Program-made: the position numbers and the translations under genes
The notes under the pieces: model-generated
Database searches by the model: none
What the model saw: only the letters and a program-made list of their open reading frames with translations
What the model was told of the DNA's origin: nothing
Source: Daedaleopsis sinensis
Lineage: Eukaryota > Basidiomycota > Agaricomycetes > Polyporales > Polyporaceae
Length of the DNA stretch: 64,000 bases
Assembly (NCBI GenBank): GCA_033807695.1
Contig: CM066306.1
Coordinates: 4,216,001-4,280,000, forward strand
Direction: 5' to 3'
Shown here: piece by piece, positions 12,492-24,294 of the stretch
Layout of the letters: every line of letters begins with the position of its first letter
Numbering within the stretch: the stretch's first letter is position 1

Positions 12492-13127
12492 GCGCTACCT
12501 GAGCCCCCGTGCTCATCAAGGTTCAAGGCTGCCTGCACGTTGTCCGTGTCGCAGTCCGAGTGTAGCATGCTGGAACCATGAAAATGCGCCGTACCTAGCC
12601 AGTTACGTGCGTACAGATAATGTCAGAGCGAGTGCTTGCTGTTGCGTGGTCAGTTTTTCCGGGTTCAGAAGTGTGGACGCTGAATCTGTATCTTTTATCT
12701 TTAGTGTTCTCCGCGATACGATTCATCGAGTGTATACGATATCTGTGATGCATCGTACAAGTGCGCGCGAATTTGAATGTTCAATGGAGCATCAAGAAGA
12801 GGGACTGCGATGGACACGACGGAGCAGACGAACTTTGGGGTGGGACTATATCCGCAGCGAACGAGTTTTGCTCGAGAACTTCTACTCAGCTCCAAGTTAA
12901 CTTCTTCTCGCCTCCAAAGTACTAAATACATACGCTGGGGACGGGCTTCTGCGCTGTGGGAAGCCCTGAGACGTATCTGGGGCCTTCCCCGCCTCGCTTA
13001 GCATGCTCGTTCCTTGAACCGACTGGCACGACTTGTTCCAGCGCCCACATAACTACTTTACCTCAGCCATACTCCCTCTCCCTCCTCTCCCCTTCGCCTC
13101 AGCTCCAGCCGCAGCCCAGCCTCACAC
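12492..13127. other. Intergenic region without a visible gene
   Basis: Apart from short chance ORFs and a few stretches resembling other intergenic DNA of the window (AACTTGAAC/AAGCTTGAAG-like motifs also near 9360, 9680 and 14510), I see nothing assignable. Confidence 0.4.
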
Positions 13128-13952
13128 ATGAAGCCTCCGACCACATTCACACCTGCCTCGGCCCTCCATCCCGTGACGCTCCTGGTGGAGTTCGACGACG
13201 AGGCCACAAGAGCGAAGACGAGCGCGCAAGGGCCGCGCAAGAGGTCGCATGTGTATCACCTGGCGGCATGGCCAGAGGCCCCACTGCAGGAGGGCATGCA
13301 CGTCCGCCTCCTCGCGAGGACCCCGCCGCCGCCCCCCACAACTTCCCCTTGGACCTCCTCTCGTGCTGAGCCAACCTCCGGAGCCTCCCAGCCCGGCGCC
13401 TCCGTCTCGGACAGCAGCATCCACTCCTCGTCGCAACAGTTGCTGCGCCTCAGAGCGGCTCCGTCCACCCCCACGCGCAGCCCGGGGGCACATGGGCACT
13501 CGCCGGCGTCGGCGTTCGAGATGTACGACCCGCACGTTGTGGGGACCATCGCGAACGTCGAGCCGCTCCCATGCGGGCGCGTTGTCGCGCGGATTGTGAA
13601 CGAGTGCGGGCGGAGCGCGGTGCGCGTTGCGGAGCTGCACGCGCCGCCGACACGCGGGGTCGTCGCCGCGCGCGCGGACATGCCGCGCCTGGTCGACGCT
13701 GCGGGCCTCCTCGCAGCCGCCCCACGAAACGCGGCGGTGGGACAGGCGATGGCACGCTGCGCGTCGTGTGCGGGGGCGCAGTGTGCCGCGAGGGGGCAGG
13801 AGGAGGAGAATGAGCTGCGGCGCGGAGGTTGGGGAGGCGGGGTGGGCGTGCGGGATGATGATACCGAGATGCTCAGTGATAGCGAGCAGAGCTGGCTGAG
13901 CGAGGAGGAGAGCGAAGAGGAGGGCGGTACGAGACCATTGGGCAGAGCCTAG
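13128..13952 (+). CDS. Hypothetical low-complexity protein, 274 residues
   Basis: A single open exon starting MKPPTTFTPASALHPVTLLV. I recognise no family. The first 60 residues look folded (VTLLVEFDDEATRAK, HVYHLAAWPE). They are followed by a Pro/Ser/Thr-rich linker, a second compact segment around residues 125-190 (YDPHVVGTIANVEPLPCGRVVARIVNECG), a CASCAGAQC cysteine group near residue 215, and an acidic Ser-rich tail (DTEMLSDSEQSWLSEEESEE). No signal peptide or TM is visible. The strong codon bias and the contrast between structured and linker parts support a real gene. The cytoplasmic or nuclear role is unknown. Confidence 0.6.
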   Translation: MKPPTTFTPASALHPVTLLVEFDDEATRAKTSAQGPRKRSHVYHLAAWPEAPLQEGMHVRLLARTPPPPPTTSPWTSSRAEPTSGASQPGASVSDSSIHSSSQQLLRLRAAPSTPTRSPGAHGHSPASAFEMYDPHVVGTIANVEPLPCGRVVARIVNECGRSAVRVAELHAPPTRGVVAARADMPRLVDAAGLLAAAPRNAAVGQAMARCASCAGAQCAARGQEEENELRRGGWGGGVGVRDDDTEMLSDSEQSWLSEEESEEEGGTRPLGRA

Positions 13953-14929
13953 AGGAGGGATCCCAGGAGAGACGTCCGTCGGGATACGACGCGAGAGCTC
14001 GAGCGGAGGATATTGATTTCGGAAGGCTGGAGGCGAGTGGATAGGAATAGAGAGGGAGTCGCAAGAGATGCATGGTCAGGGAAAGCGTTCTTGATGTGTA
14101 TGTCGGCTGTTTGAGTACCATCCGACCACTCTTGAGATGGATGTAGATACTACTTACTAGTACTATAGTAGACGATGGCGGTCGTTTGCCAAGATTTTCT
14201 TGATCACCATGATACTTATATACAGGGCCGATGTCTTGTCTTCTATATGGATACCTCAGTAGACATCCCTGAAGTGTGCTTCAGTCACTTTTTCCAGGTT
14301 GTCAGGGGAAGGGATAAATCGATAAATGGTGGGGACTCCGAGGATTCAATAATCGATGCTCAAAGACGCCGGAGGAAAGGCGTTGTTTGTTCTTGTTAGG
14401 ATCGCAAGCCAATAGCTTCCCGATTCGATCTCCGAAGTGTCTCACGCCCGCTGCGAGTCTGCGACCAGCCTTCCTCCTCCTCCTCCCTCCTCCTCTCCTC
14501 GAACTTGAACTTATACAACTGTACAACAATTGAAGCTCCAAGCTTGAGAGAAATATGCCACTAGTACTCAGCTGCAACAGGTAGGCTTCTCGTATGTATG
14601 GGTAATCTGTCCTAGTAATAATCTCTTTTTGAACCTAGGGTCGTCTACACGTACGTCGCTACCTCACGGAACAGGGTGCCCACCATACGTGCTGAATTTC
14701 ACTTCTGCTGTTGTGTACTGAGTATTTGCTGCTCAGTGCAACATTTTATACGTCCCTTGACCGGAGCTGTAGCGCGCATACATCCACGTCACCCGGACGT
14801 GTAAATCCACGATCGAGCTGCAGGCGATGATCAGATCACCACTCTCCAGGTTTTACGACTGCGGAAAATTACCTCGCGAGCGAATCCCAGGATAGTGTAT
14901 TTTCTCTTGACTCTCCAACTCCCCTGACT
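13953..14929. other. Intergenic region without a visible gene
   Basis: AT-richer sequence with many stops in all frames. A short CT-rich run (CCTCCTCCTCCCTCC) lies near 14470. No RNA gene, repeat array or coding exon is recognised. Confidence 0.4.
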
Positions 14930-15712
14930 CTACTTGGCTCTCGATCTAGGCCGCCGAGCTTCGAACAGGGCGACGACACCGACGACGCGCACCTCCCACT
15001 CCTCGAACACCTCATCCAGCGCGACTCTCAGCCCCTTCTCCGTGTCTCCCTTATTCCCAAAAATGCCCTTCTTGTTGTAGGTTTTCATCAGCCACCTCCC
15101 CAGCCAATTATGCTCGAACCCCACGTCGTCAGAGGCCCCGAGGATCGTCGCTCCGTATACGACTCCTCCTGGAGCGAGCACCGGTACGACATTCGTAAAG
15201 ACCGCGCGCGCCTTCTCCGGGAGGTCTTCCGGGAGGCAGTGGAACACGTAGGGCAGCGCGACCGAGTCGTATGAGGCGCGCATCGACTCGCCGAGCGCCT
15301 TGAAGACGTCGTGCTCGAGGACGTCGACCGCGCCCGTGTATCCGGCCGCTGTGAGCCTGCGCTGCGCGTACACGAGCGTGTCCGGGTTGAGGTCGAGCAG
15401 CGTGACGCGCTTCGTCTTGGCGAGCGTGAGGGTGGAGGCGGCGGGGTAGTACCCGGTGCCGACCCCGATCTCGAGGTGGGCGGCCTCGCCGAGGTGACTG
15501 GCGTAGAACGGGAGGAGCGTCGAGCGCGTGGGGCAGCGCCAGGCGAAGGAGTTGGAGACGGCGAGGACGATGAAGTCGTAGAAGCGCAGCATGAGGGTCG
15601 TGTATATCGACGCGGACGCTGCTATGGGCTGCCGACCACTGGCAGGGCTGTCTGGGGAGTCGGCGGGCATGGTGGACGAGTGCGCGGGGTGGTCGCCGAG
15701 GAGAGGATGCAA
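14930..15712 (-). CDS. Class I SAM-dependent methyltransferase
   Basis: A single exon of 260 residues. The core begins SASIYTTLMLRFYDFIVLAV. Motif I is HLEIGVGTGYYPAAS (SAM-binding glycines) and the acidic motif II is VTLLDLNPDTLVYAQRR. The later strand DSVALPYVFHCLPEDLPEK and the post-motif LAPGGVVYGATIL complete a Rossmann-type methyltransferase. The internal Met at 15670 (MPADSPDSP) is an alternative start, because the first 14 residues are not family-like. The substrate is not deducible. The gene is near no biosynthetic core enzyme, so there is no reason to place it in a secondary-metabolite cluster. Its upstream flank faces the plus-strand membrane protein at 16-17.6 kb. Confidence 0.85.
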   Translation of the reverse strand: MHPLLGDHPAHSSTMPADSPDSPASGRQPIAASASIYTTLMLRFYDFIVLAVSNSFAWRCPTRSTLLPFYASHLGEAAHLEIGVGTGYYPAASTLTLAKTKRVTLLDLNPDTLVYAQRRLTAAGYTGAVDVLEHDVFKALGESMRASYDSVALPYVFHCLPEDLPEKARAVFTNVVPVLAPGGVVYGATILGASDDVGFEHNWLGRWLMKTYNKKGIFGNKGDTEKGLRVALDEVFEEWEVRVVGVVALFEARRPRSRAK

Positions 15713-16379
15713 GTCGAGGGCAGGCGAGAGGAAGGCGGCCGTGGACTACTGGCCATGACCGGGATAGTAGACGTGAACCACAAGCCGGTAAGTAAGTGCA
15801 ACCATTCGCCGCCATCTCTGCACCGCACCGCGCGCATCTGAGTCGGCGGTGATAGACACAGTGTTCAAGGTGCGCTCATTGCTACGAAACCTTGATGTTT
15901 GCGCAGACGTCCTCACAGTAGCGCTCATATCTAGGAATCGTCTGGATCATCGTGTGATCCATCTGTCTCGAATGGTTGACCTACTGTCATACGAGATTCT
16001 GGCGGAGGTAATGTTGTTCTCCCTCAGTGAGGGTTGTCTGCGGCCGGTCGATCAATGCCTTGACCAACGCCGGTTATGAATGCACCATTGAGGAATTGGT
16101 GAGCGGACTTTGAGATATCTGCGTGCTTCGTGCCTCATAGTATTCGAACATACGTTGACAGTTCTACATGGATGAAGTTTACATAGCAACACGAAGTCTA
16201 TGTGCCGTATTGTACAGCTCACAACCACAACCTTTTTGAGATTGTATAGACCCTCCGACTCAAACGCAATCTCCCGGATCCTAACATGTGGTGGAGGTAC
16301 AGTCGACTCCTTGAGGTTGAAGACAAATCTCGAGTTCCAGCCCTGCCGCCGTGCCGCTCACCGGAAGTCCACATGCACC

Positions 16380-17584
16380 TTATGGCCAGTCCGTCATCAC
16401 ATCATGCACACCCGCCCACCAAACCACACTGGATCATGAGGTCGGTCCAGCCTTGCACCTCGTGGTTATCTTCTCGAGCATTTTTTACCGAGGAGACGCG
16501 AGCCCTAGACAAGTGTGGTGATTGACTCATGTCACCAGCAGAGTTCTATCTTTGGCCACCACTGCCCTTTTGACGTCCGCCTCTGGCTGGGCTGTCGAGC
16601 ACTTTCTCAGGCTCACACGTTTTGGAGAAAGACAGTCATCTCCTCGGCGATGGTCGGACTGGGAGCGCTGGGAGATTTGATCCTCACTGTGACGCTCATC
16701 ACGATCCTGCTCCGGAGACCGTATGGGCGCAAAACGGTGAGTCTAGCCCGATGTGCATCTGCGGAGCGCAACTCATACTTACGATGAGATAGGACGGACT
16801 CGACGATCGACATCTTGGTTCTGTACGCAATCAACACTTGGTGCGTGGCTCCCGCCGTAGTCTCCTCATCGCGCTAGTCGTTCAATACTAAATGGTCCAC
16901 AACGGGCAGGCTTTCCTGAGCTTCATCTTCGCCTTTCTCACCTTCCTCTTCGTACGTGCCCGCATTACTTGAACAAGACGACGTGTCCGTTAGATACTCT
17001 AACTGACTGTGCATCGCGCAGGCCATCATCCTCCCGGGCAACCTCATCTACATCGGCTTCAGCATCGTGAGCTCCAAACTATACTCCAACTGTGTCCTTG
17101 CAGTGTATGTCTCGCTCTCCTTACGAAGCCACTGTGATCCTGACGGTGCCAATGTCTCGACCTGGGCAGGCTCAACTTGCGCCGCGCGCTCTCGACGTGC
17201 ATGCTCGAGGGCAAGTTCGAGATGAGCACGGGCGAGGCCCGCCGCCCGCGCACACACCTGCGACGAGGCGTGGGACGTCCCGGACGCGCATGGACAGGTG
17301 CGTATGCGCTGTCGCGGCCATCACTCTCCGGCCGCTGTTGACTGTCGTGACATCTGCAGGACCCCGCGCGCGCGAAGGGGTGGGCGGACGACGTCGCGAC
17401 GCACACGGTCAGCTTCGCACGCCTGGTGGACACCGAGCTGTTCTCGACGGAGGTGGAGTCTGGGACGAGGACGCATACCTCGGACATCTCGGGCACGCGC
17501 GCGGCCTCTGGGATCGGGGAGTCGGATGACAAGGTTGAGGTGGGGATCGCTAGCTCGAGGGACGTCGTGCATCTGCCCATCTGA
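16380..17584 (+). CDS. DUF6534-like seven-TM protein, 5' half unclear
   Basis: The 3' exons are readable: VISSAMVGLGALGDLILTVT (about 16,630-16,690), then after an intron STIDILVLYAINT (about 16,800), then GQAFLSFIFAFLTFLF, and NLIYIGFSIVSSKLYSN followed by LNLRRALST after a phase-2 GTATGT intron at 17105. These match the last TM helices of DUF6534 proteins, including the SKLYSN motif before the cytoplasmic tail. The tail exon (about 17360-17584) is polar and ends SSRDVVHLPI before a stop at 17582-17584. Upstream, only a weak match (ALHLVVIFSSIFYRG, about 16450-16490) could be earlier helices, and I find no convincing start. The gene may be truncated or decayed at its 5' end. It converges on the large minus gene 230 bp downstream. 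Confidence 0.5.
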
Positions 17585-17814
17585 GTGTCTATCCTCGTGC
17601 GCGACTTGTGTTGCACGAGGATGATGTGGACGCGCGCACCACATACAACAGCATAGGTTTGCAGTCCAAGACTGAGTACTGATTGACTACTGTACAACGT
17701 AGATCGACAACCGTATCACCAATCCGTCAACCCTGGGGCTCATTGAAGCTACATGAGACTCCGTCGGAATATGCCTACACAACAGCTCCTCTCCTGGATC
17801 AACTCTCGCGGCAA

Positions 17815-20800
17815 CTACATGATGATGCATTTGCGTTTCTTCCCGTCCGTCGACTTGGAAGGCGACCTCGACCGGCCTGATGGATGTTGCTTAACGATTC
17901 CTGGGCCCTTGCACTGGGTTTGCTCCTGCTTCTGCTCCCGCTCCCGCTTCGGGTACTGATCCTGGTCTTGCTTAGGCGGTGGTCCATGGTCTTCTCTCGG
18001 CTGCTTCGGCTGCTCCATTGTCGTTCTCAGCACCCTCTCAAGAGTCTCCTCTAAATCCGCCTGACGTCTCTCCATGGTATGCATATGATCACGAAAAACC
18101 GTCTCCAGACGGTCGAGTCGTTTCTCCACCCCATCGCGAGTGTCCGCAGGGGTGTGCTCCGGGAGACTGGCGACGGTGGGCGCACGACCCGCGAGCTCCG
18201 TCGCTTGCTGTTCAATGTGCTCTAGATCCAGTAATGGGAAATGGGAGTTTTCAACAGCTTGGCGCATGGAGCTGATGGCGAGCTCCAGACGGTCGAGTCG
18301 CTCCTCCATGGAAGGTGGGGCCGGGATGGCCTCCGGAATGTAGACGAGAGTATGCGACCAGTCATGGACGTCTGGGGTACTGGCACGACGCTGGTATAGC
18401 CACGGCCTTCCGTCCTCAATACGGTCGTTACATCCGACACAAACGTGTATGGCCTGACCCACTATAGTGAGTACGAGAAGCGTCAGTAGTGCTCGATCTG
18501 GTGGGATGTATTCGGGACGTACATTCTGAACATGTCAGACAGCACCAGTATGGCGCAATGCTCATGTCTGAAGTGCAATCTGTGATGATACACTGCCGTC
18601 GCGAACCAGTGGACTGGGTGTCCACGACAGCAGCGTCTGCAAGGTGTTTTGCGTTATATAAGACCCTGGTGTAGTGGCTTCTGAGGAGTATCGTGCGGAG
18701 TTGAACGCAGCTGTGCGAGGGTGTATGTTTTACGTCCCGGATGCAGAGGGTCCCTCGCTTTTTGAAGCATGAGTAGCAAAGGTCAAGGGTGTCGACGACT
18801 TGGTTCTCCGAACACGGGATACACATCACTCGTGCAAACCAGATTGTCGGAGCTTTGCAGCCATCGCACTCGATGCTATGACAAAGAATGAGACCCAGAG
18901 ACTACGACGCAGGTGACGAACATACTCGTTGTGTGTGAGCTGCCGCCGCCTATAGAAGAAAGCGATTTGTCTCCACAGCGCCAGGTCGTACGGATGCGTG
19001 TCCCAGACAAGGGCAGTCCATTCGCGCATTTTGTCGAGTGGTAGTTGAGAGAGGTCCCGGTGAGCCGATACCAGCTGCACAAAGTGCATGCGCTGCTGGC
19101 GGCGGACGCGGAGGGTTGGCCAATCGATGTGACTCTTGCGACCGGCCCTAGGAGTCCGTGCGAGTGTTTCGAGAAGTGCAAACCTCCAGAGGTTACGTGG
19201 GGAGCGGTCAACAAGAGGCGTTCTGAAGAGACGATCTTCAATAGGGATACGGGAGAACTCGAACCGCCCGTGAGAGTCGTCCCAAGAGTTCCGGGGGGCG
19301 GGTGGGCCCCAAGTGCCTGTCATGGTCATCACTTTCCCGTCACACGGGGAGTTCAGCTCCCCGTTGTATTGCCAAACGATCCCCTTGCCCCGATACAGTA
19401 TCGTGTATCTCAGGACTAGAGACACTGATCCATCTGCACCAACGGTGCCGACGACATTGAATGGGCCAAACATATCTGCTCCGCATCCTGCGATTGTTCC
19501 GGCATCGTCGCAATCATGAGAGACGATTGTAAGAGAGATCCATCCGTCGTCAAGCTGTCTGACGGGCTGGTAGGTACAGTATCCGCTCCACTTGCCTACT
19601 ATAGACGTGTTGGGTCCAAGTCCCGGTTCCGACAAGTGCCAAGTATCGAGAAGTTGGACGTCGCGAGGGGTTTCTCCGACAATATCCAAGGATTCCGCGC
19701 AGTTTCTTTGGTATTGTTGAGAGGGAATTACAGCCGTGCTTCTTTCCTCTTCTTCTTCCGGATTGTAGAAGTCGAAAATGTTGAAGTCCTGAGTGCGCTT
19801 CCAGTATGGGCCGATGATAGGACTGTCGCATACGTAGGAATACTGGTGTGGATGGTTAATATAGTATGTCTGTCACTATAATCACATATGTGCATACCAT
19901 GCCATGGAAATATCTTTTGAGACTTTCGGCATTCATTCCGTTTAGTCTGTCGACTGCTAAAAGATGACGTAGTTAGGGAACAATGTTATTGTCAGTCCAT
20001 GGACCAGATGAGACAATATCACCTTTCAGCGTCATAACTCGCTCCCAGACGTTATCGAAAAGAATAATGAGGGATTTATGTATGCCACTTATTTCCTCTT
20101 CTTGAAGGGGGCTCTCCAAAGAGCTCTGTGCTCGTGATATAACCTGGTACGCTCTCTGTAGTAGGAGAAAGAGCGTCGGGAGAAGAAACTACATCGAAAT
20201 TAGTCTCAAATAGTAATGCCGTCTGGGGGGCTCCTGCCGCTAACCTTCTCTGGTGGACCTGTCCCGAGTATGTTCAGTATGCTGCTATCGTTGATGTTGT
20301 ATTGCAGCGTTTCGAGGATCTTATTTATTCTGTCTTCGCTTTTTTGTATATACTTGCGGAATCTGAGAAATGACAGGTCTTGATCCCAAGGGAAAAAATC
20401 CCAGTCTTGTAGTTCCCCTTGAAGACCAGAGAGAACATCTTCCACAAGTCGTAACTCCGGTGACATCATGAACTGAGTGATGACTCTTCGATTTGCTGGT
20501 AGAAGACGGGTGAATAGTTTTGCAAAGGCCGACAACAGCACTCGTATGCGGCGCCAGTACCAATGTGCCGCCATCTCGGTCCCTACGCCCATGTGAGTGC
20601 ACACGTAAAAGGTGTTTTGCACGACTTCCATTTACCATATGTCCAATAGGCTACCCAGTGAGCGAGACTGCGGAGAAACACTTTAGTCCCCCAGTAATTC
20701 AGGATAGCGTATGAAATGTCATAATACCTCCAACGACGCGGTCGTGACGCTGTGAATGAGTTGGCCTCCGCGACCGTTATGAAGGAAGAGCTATCTTCGT

Positions 20801-22598
20801 CGACCGCCTCGAGTAGTGCCTGTAGACGTGTGACATGGAGATGCTCGAGGGCCCATATATCTGATCCCTCGTCGTTGAAAGAGCCGGGACAGTCCTCATC
20901 GTCGGAAGAGTCGGAGTTGGCCTCAGAATGGTCTGACTGATACGGTGTTGCGACTCCCGGTGTGGCTTTCATTAGCTCTACCAATTTGTCGCGGAGCGCA
21001 ATGACAAAGTGTTTAGCCTTGACGCTGCCCCTCCATCCCTGAATTTATGTCTATCAGTACGAAGTAGATACAAGCCAGTAATAGTGAATGCGAACCATTT
21101 CTTCCCATAACTTTTGTAGTAGCTTAGAAAATGTTAGATTAGTCGAATCACAATGCCGACAATTCCCTAAGACACGCACCTCATCGTCCACGAGATCATG
21201 TGGACCTGCCTTGATGCTGGTCACGATAGAGCTACGAACAGCGTCCAGTGTTCGATCAAACTCAGCATTCGTGAGTATAAGACAGCCGACACCTTTTCTA
21301 ACGTCAAGGGTCAAGCGCGCATAGAGGGCCTCGTCGTTGTCGTCTTCGATGTCTCCGAATCGATCTTCATCATCTCGGCGGCTGATCACCCTGACATCGC
21401 TAGCACTGCGACCGTCCGGGCGTGGACCTGGACTTGCCTCCTGGATCCGTTGCTTGTCCCTCCGGAGGATCTTAATCACGGATTCCTTGTCCGATTCGAG
21501 GACATCCTCCGGTCGACGGTCTCCGATAACCTTCTGGAACTCCCGCTCTTCATCGGTTTTCATGCGTTCAAAAGAGATCCTGATGAGCACTGCCATCATG
21601 TCCTTCAGCTCCCTCATGTCCTCCGTCATATCTTCATTACTCCTGGCCACGTCCTCGCGAAACTCTCGAACCTCTGAGGAAATGGCATCCGTCGTGATGG
21701 CATTGTGAGCGGAGAGAACGGCTAGGTGAAGCTGGAGGTCGAGCACCAAATCGCACTTATGGACAGTGAATTGTTGAACAGTTTCGGTGAATTGGGTCTG
21801 CCAGTCAAGGCTCATGAAGAACTTGGCTATTGTTTGGCAATACTTAGCAACCAGGTCGATCTGTATGTAGGATCCAACTCACATGGAGCGCTACATCTGT
21901 AGTATGTGTCGCAAATCTTTCCGCAGGTGGTGATTGATTCCGATATCTTGCCCATGCGTTGTTGAAGACGGTCTCGTATAGAGACGTGGCTAGCAACGTG
22001 GTTCTCGGGGATGTTCTCTAGGCTATGTGATGTTAATATGAGTCTCTAGCATCTTTAATCCATCGGCATACTTACACAGTCAGTACCCCCATCATATCAG
22101 ACATTGTGACGGTCAAAGTCACGATCTTCTCGTTGTTATCTTCTCTGGCGAGCTCTAGCTTTACGACGCCCTTAAACAATAAGTATACCGCTATCATAGA
22201 GCGATGTTAGAGGGTCTAACAAAATAGCGGTAGACTAGGCGACGCCACCTGCAATGGCGGGATGTATCTTCGCAACATCGTCCAGGGCCCGGAGAAGTAT
22301 GTTACTGTTCCTCACAAACGCGGATTGTGTCACCTGACTTGCGACATCCTTGAAGACTTCCTTTGCGTCTTTGGAGCGGAACATATTAAGGTAAGGATTC
22401 TTGTCGATTTTCTGACCTACGAGGTATTTACACAGTCAGGGGGCCGTTATTTGTGGAGTACGCCGACTCACCTAGTCCCCTGAAAAGTCCCTTTTTGCCT
22501 GACTGCCCCGGAGCCATGGTAGTAGTCACAAGTACTGGTGTGTTTGATTCCTCATCGGAAGATGTCACAGAGGCTGCGGCCGACGGATTCGACGCCAT
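17815..22598 (-). CDS. Large multidomain protein: helical N-terminus, EF-hand, W-G-x domain, ZZ zinc finger, coiled coil
   Basis: The start is the ATG at 22598 (MASNPSAAASVTSSDEESN). Exons 22472-22598, 22249-22416, 22076-22190, 21883-22022 and one ending at 21826 join in frame. They give a helical region with ALDDVAKIHPAIAAVYLLFK and SDMMGVLTVLENIPENH, resembling N-terminal helical domains of fungal STAND/HeLo-like proteins (family recall, not proven). Next come a charged coiled coil (21200-21700) and an EF-hand loop DEDSSSFITVAE at about 20800. A region with WSGYCTYQPVRQLDDG (about 19590) follows, then a ZZ finger IECDGCKAPTIWF...CIPC...LCYSC (18750-18870) formed by removing a GTATGT...ATAG intron. 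A second Cys pair (CLTC, CVGC) and a C-terminal coiled coil ending KKRKCIIM complete it. I estimate about 1,300 residues. Calcium- and zinc-dependent signalling is plausible; the function is unknown. Confidence 0.72.
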
Positions 22599-23832
22599 CA
22601 CTGAGGTGGCAATGGGGAAGCTAATGAAGCGCAGTGGGGGTGTGAGACAAGGTATCGCCAGCGAAGCACTCTTCAGTTATATCCGGTGCTTCCCACCGCT
22701 AGGACTTCCCTGCATTTTCCCGCCGCCCATGCCTCGATGTGGTCGCGTTCCATGAGGCAGCCCACAATTGGCGCTGAGCTGCTTTGCACGACATGTTCCG
22801 GCTGCCAACTGTGACATCCTTTTGGCATAAACATCATCAGAACCGGGTATCAGTGCATGTTCTCAGATATCTCTCCATAGTTGAATATACAAGGCTACAC
22901 CTACTAGTCAGTGGATGCGACCTACCTCGTATCAAATTATGATGATACTGCTCCAACAACTCCCGGTGACCCGGCACTGTGTCCCCGAGCTCGAGATGAA
23001 TACGCGAGAGTCGGGGCGAGGATGAAATGTCACACCAACGCACGGCCAGGTACGTACGCGGCGTGTTGAGCTCGCACACAGTACTGCCTCGATCATACTA
23101 ACTACTGCCACCTAGCAAGCCACTAGTCTAGCGCTCGGGGTTCTCGGGGTGTGTGAGCGACTAAGTATGATTATCCACACAGGATACCGAGAGTTGTCGT
23201 CCAGCGCTCAGCGCTCAGCTATGATGTCCGTCAAGAACAAAATGCGAGAGAGCGAAGGCCAGAGACCTCGTAATATCGGTGACATTGCGGCGAAGTAGTG
23301 AGCGCATAGTAGAACATCCTCGGATTCGCTGATCCAGCGCTGACTACTAGATCAGACGCATTATCAGGCGCTTCCCAATCCTGTCAGCAACCATCACCAC
23401 CGCATGCTTGCAGCACCACACCCAGACCACACCGCTCACAGACAGCTGTCCCCCGTCTCTACCGACTACCACACACGAGCTGGCGCGTCTGTGTCCCAAG
23501 CTATAATTACACAAGAAGCTATCTAGTACTCTTCTAACTGGGTTCGACGCTCGGGCATCCGATGGGACTATCGCTTGTCGACGTGTCGACTCGTGGGCGG
23601 ACTGGGTGACATGCTCTCGATTTGCACGTTCTCCGCCTGTCTGGTCGATTTCTAGTAAGCTACTAGACCACGCAGAGCTCTAGTAACTCATTCGGCTTGC
23701 TCAAACTCACCCAAAGCTCGAGACCTGCTCCGGTAAGATCAACGTACGTGAAGGCCCGTCTGAGAACAGCATACCACCCCGGGTGTTTCAACCATTTATT
23801 GCGCATATCACTCACCTCTGCGCGAAGTGATC

Positions 23833-23948
23833 ACTTTATTATGGACGAGTTCGACCGCGGGGAGCATAGACCTGATGTGACTTGCTTAGTATCACCTCTC
23901 GCAGATCAGGGCTATGCTCCCCGCGGTCGAACTCGTTCATAATGAAGT
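23833..23948. repeat. Inverted repeat, about 36-bp arms (hairpin or small MITE)
   Basis: The left arm 23833-23869 and right arm 23912-23948 are reverse complements with about two mismatches. The core GAGTTCGACCGCGGGGAGC and its complement match without mismatch, and the arms flank about 42 bp. Each arm ends in ACTT. No target-site duplication is obvious. It could be a miniature inverted-repeat element or a structural hairpin. It lies about 350 bp upstream of oxidase D. Confidence 0.75.
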
Positions 23949-24225
23949 AGTTTTCGCGCTGGACGAGTACTGACTCGGGCGACTGCTGTTTCAGTGCACA
24001 ATGTATATCGCAACATGCAACGCGATGTCACTGCGTCATTCCGACACAGTCTGAGTCGGCGCGCGCCCTCCTTCCTAATCCGAATGCGGCTTCGCGTTCT
24101 TATTTATACAGAGCCTGTGTCAGTCGCCCCCTGGCAGGACGCTCTATGTTTCGTGAGCACCCGTGCAAGATTTGTCGGACGAGTCTCCGACGGCTACCCC
24201 ACGGACAAGAACTTCATCTCGCAGC

Positions 24226-24231
24226 TATAAA
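24226..24231 (+). promoter_or_regulatory. TATA box of oxidase D
   Basis: TATAAA 64 bp upstream of the oxidase D ATG, in the same position relative to the gene as in paralog C. Confidence 0.5.
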
Positions 24232-24294
24232 ACCTGACATGGCGCCCCATCTCCCCTGCACGCTTGGTCGTCTTCGCTCTCTATCACTGATATC

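Larger units (their letters stand above)
22599..24294. other. Gene-poor intergenic region with one hairpin element
   Basis: Between the large ZZ gene and oxidase D I see no coding exon. The region holds the 36-bp-arm inverted repeat at 23833-23948 (listed separately) and the oxidase D promoter. Confidence 0.4.

Noticed and set aside
14930..15712. Part of a biosynthetic gene cluster with the oxidases
   Set aside because: There is no synthase, cyclase, P450 or transporter nearby, and the methyltransferase has no substrate-specific marker.
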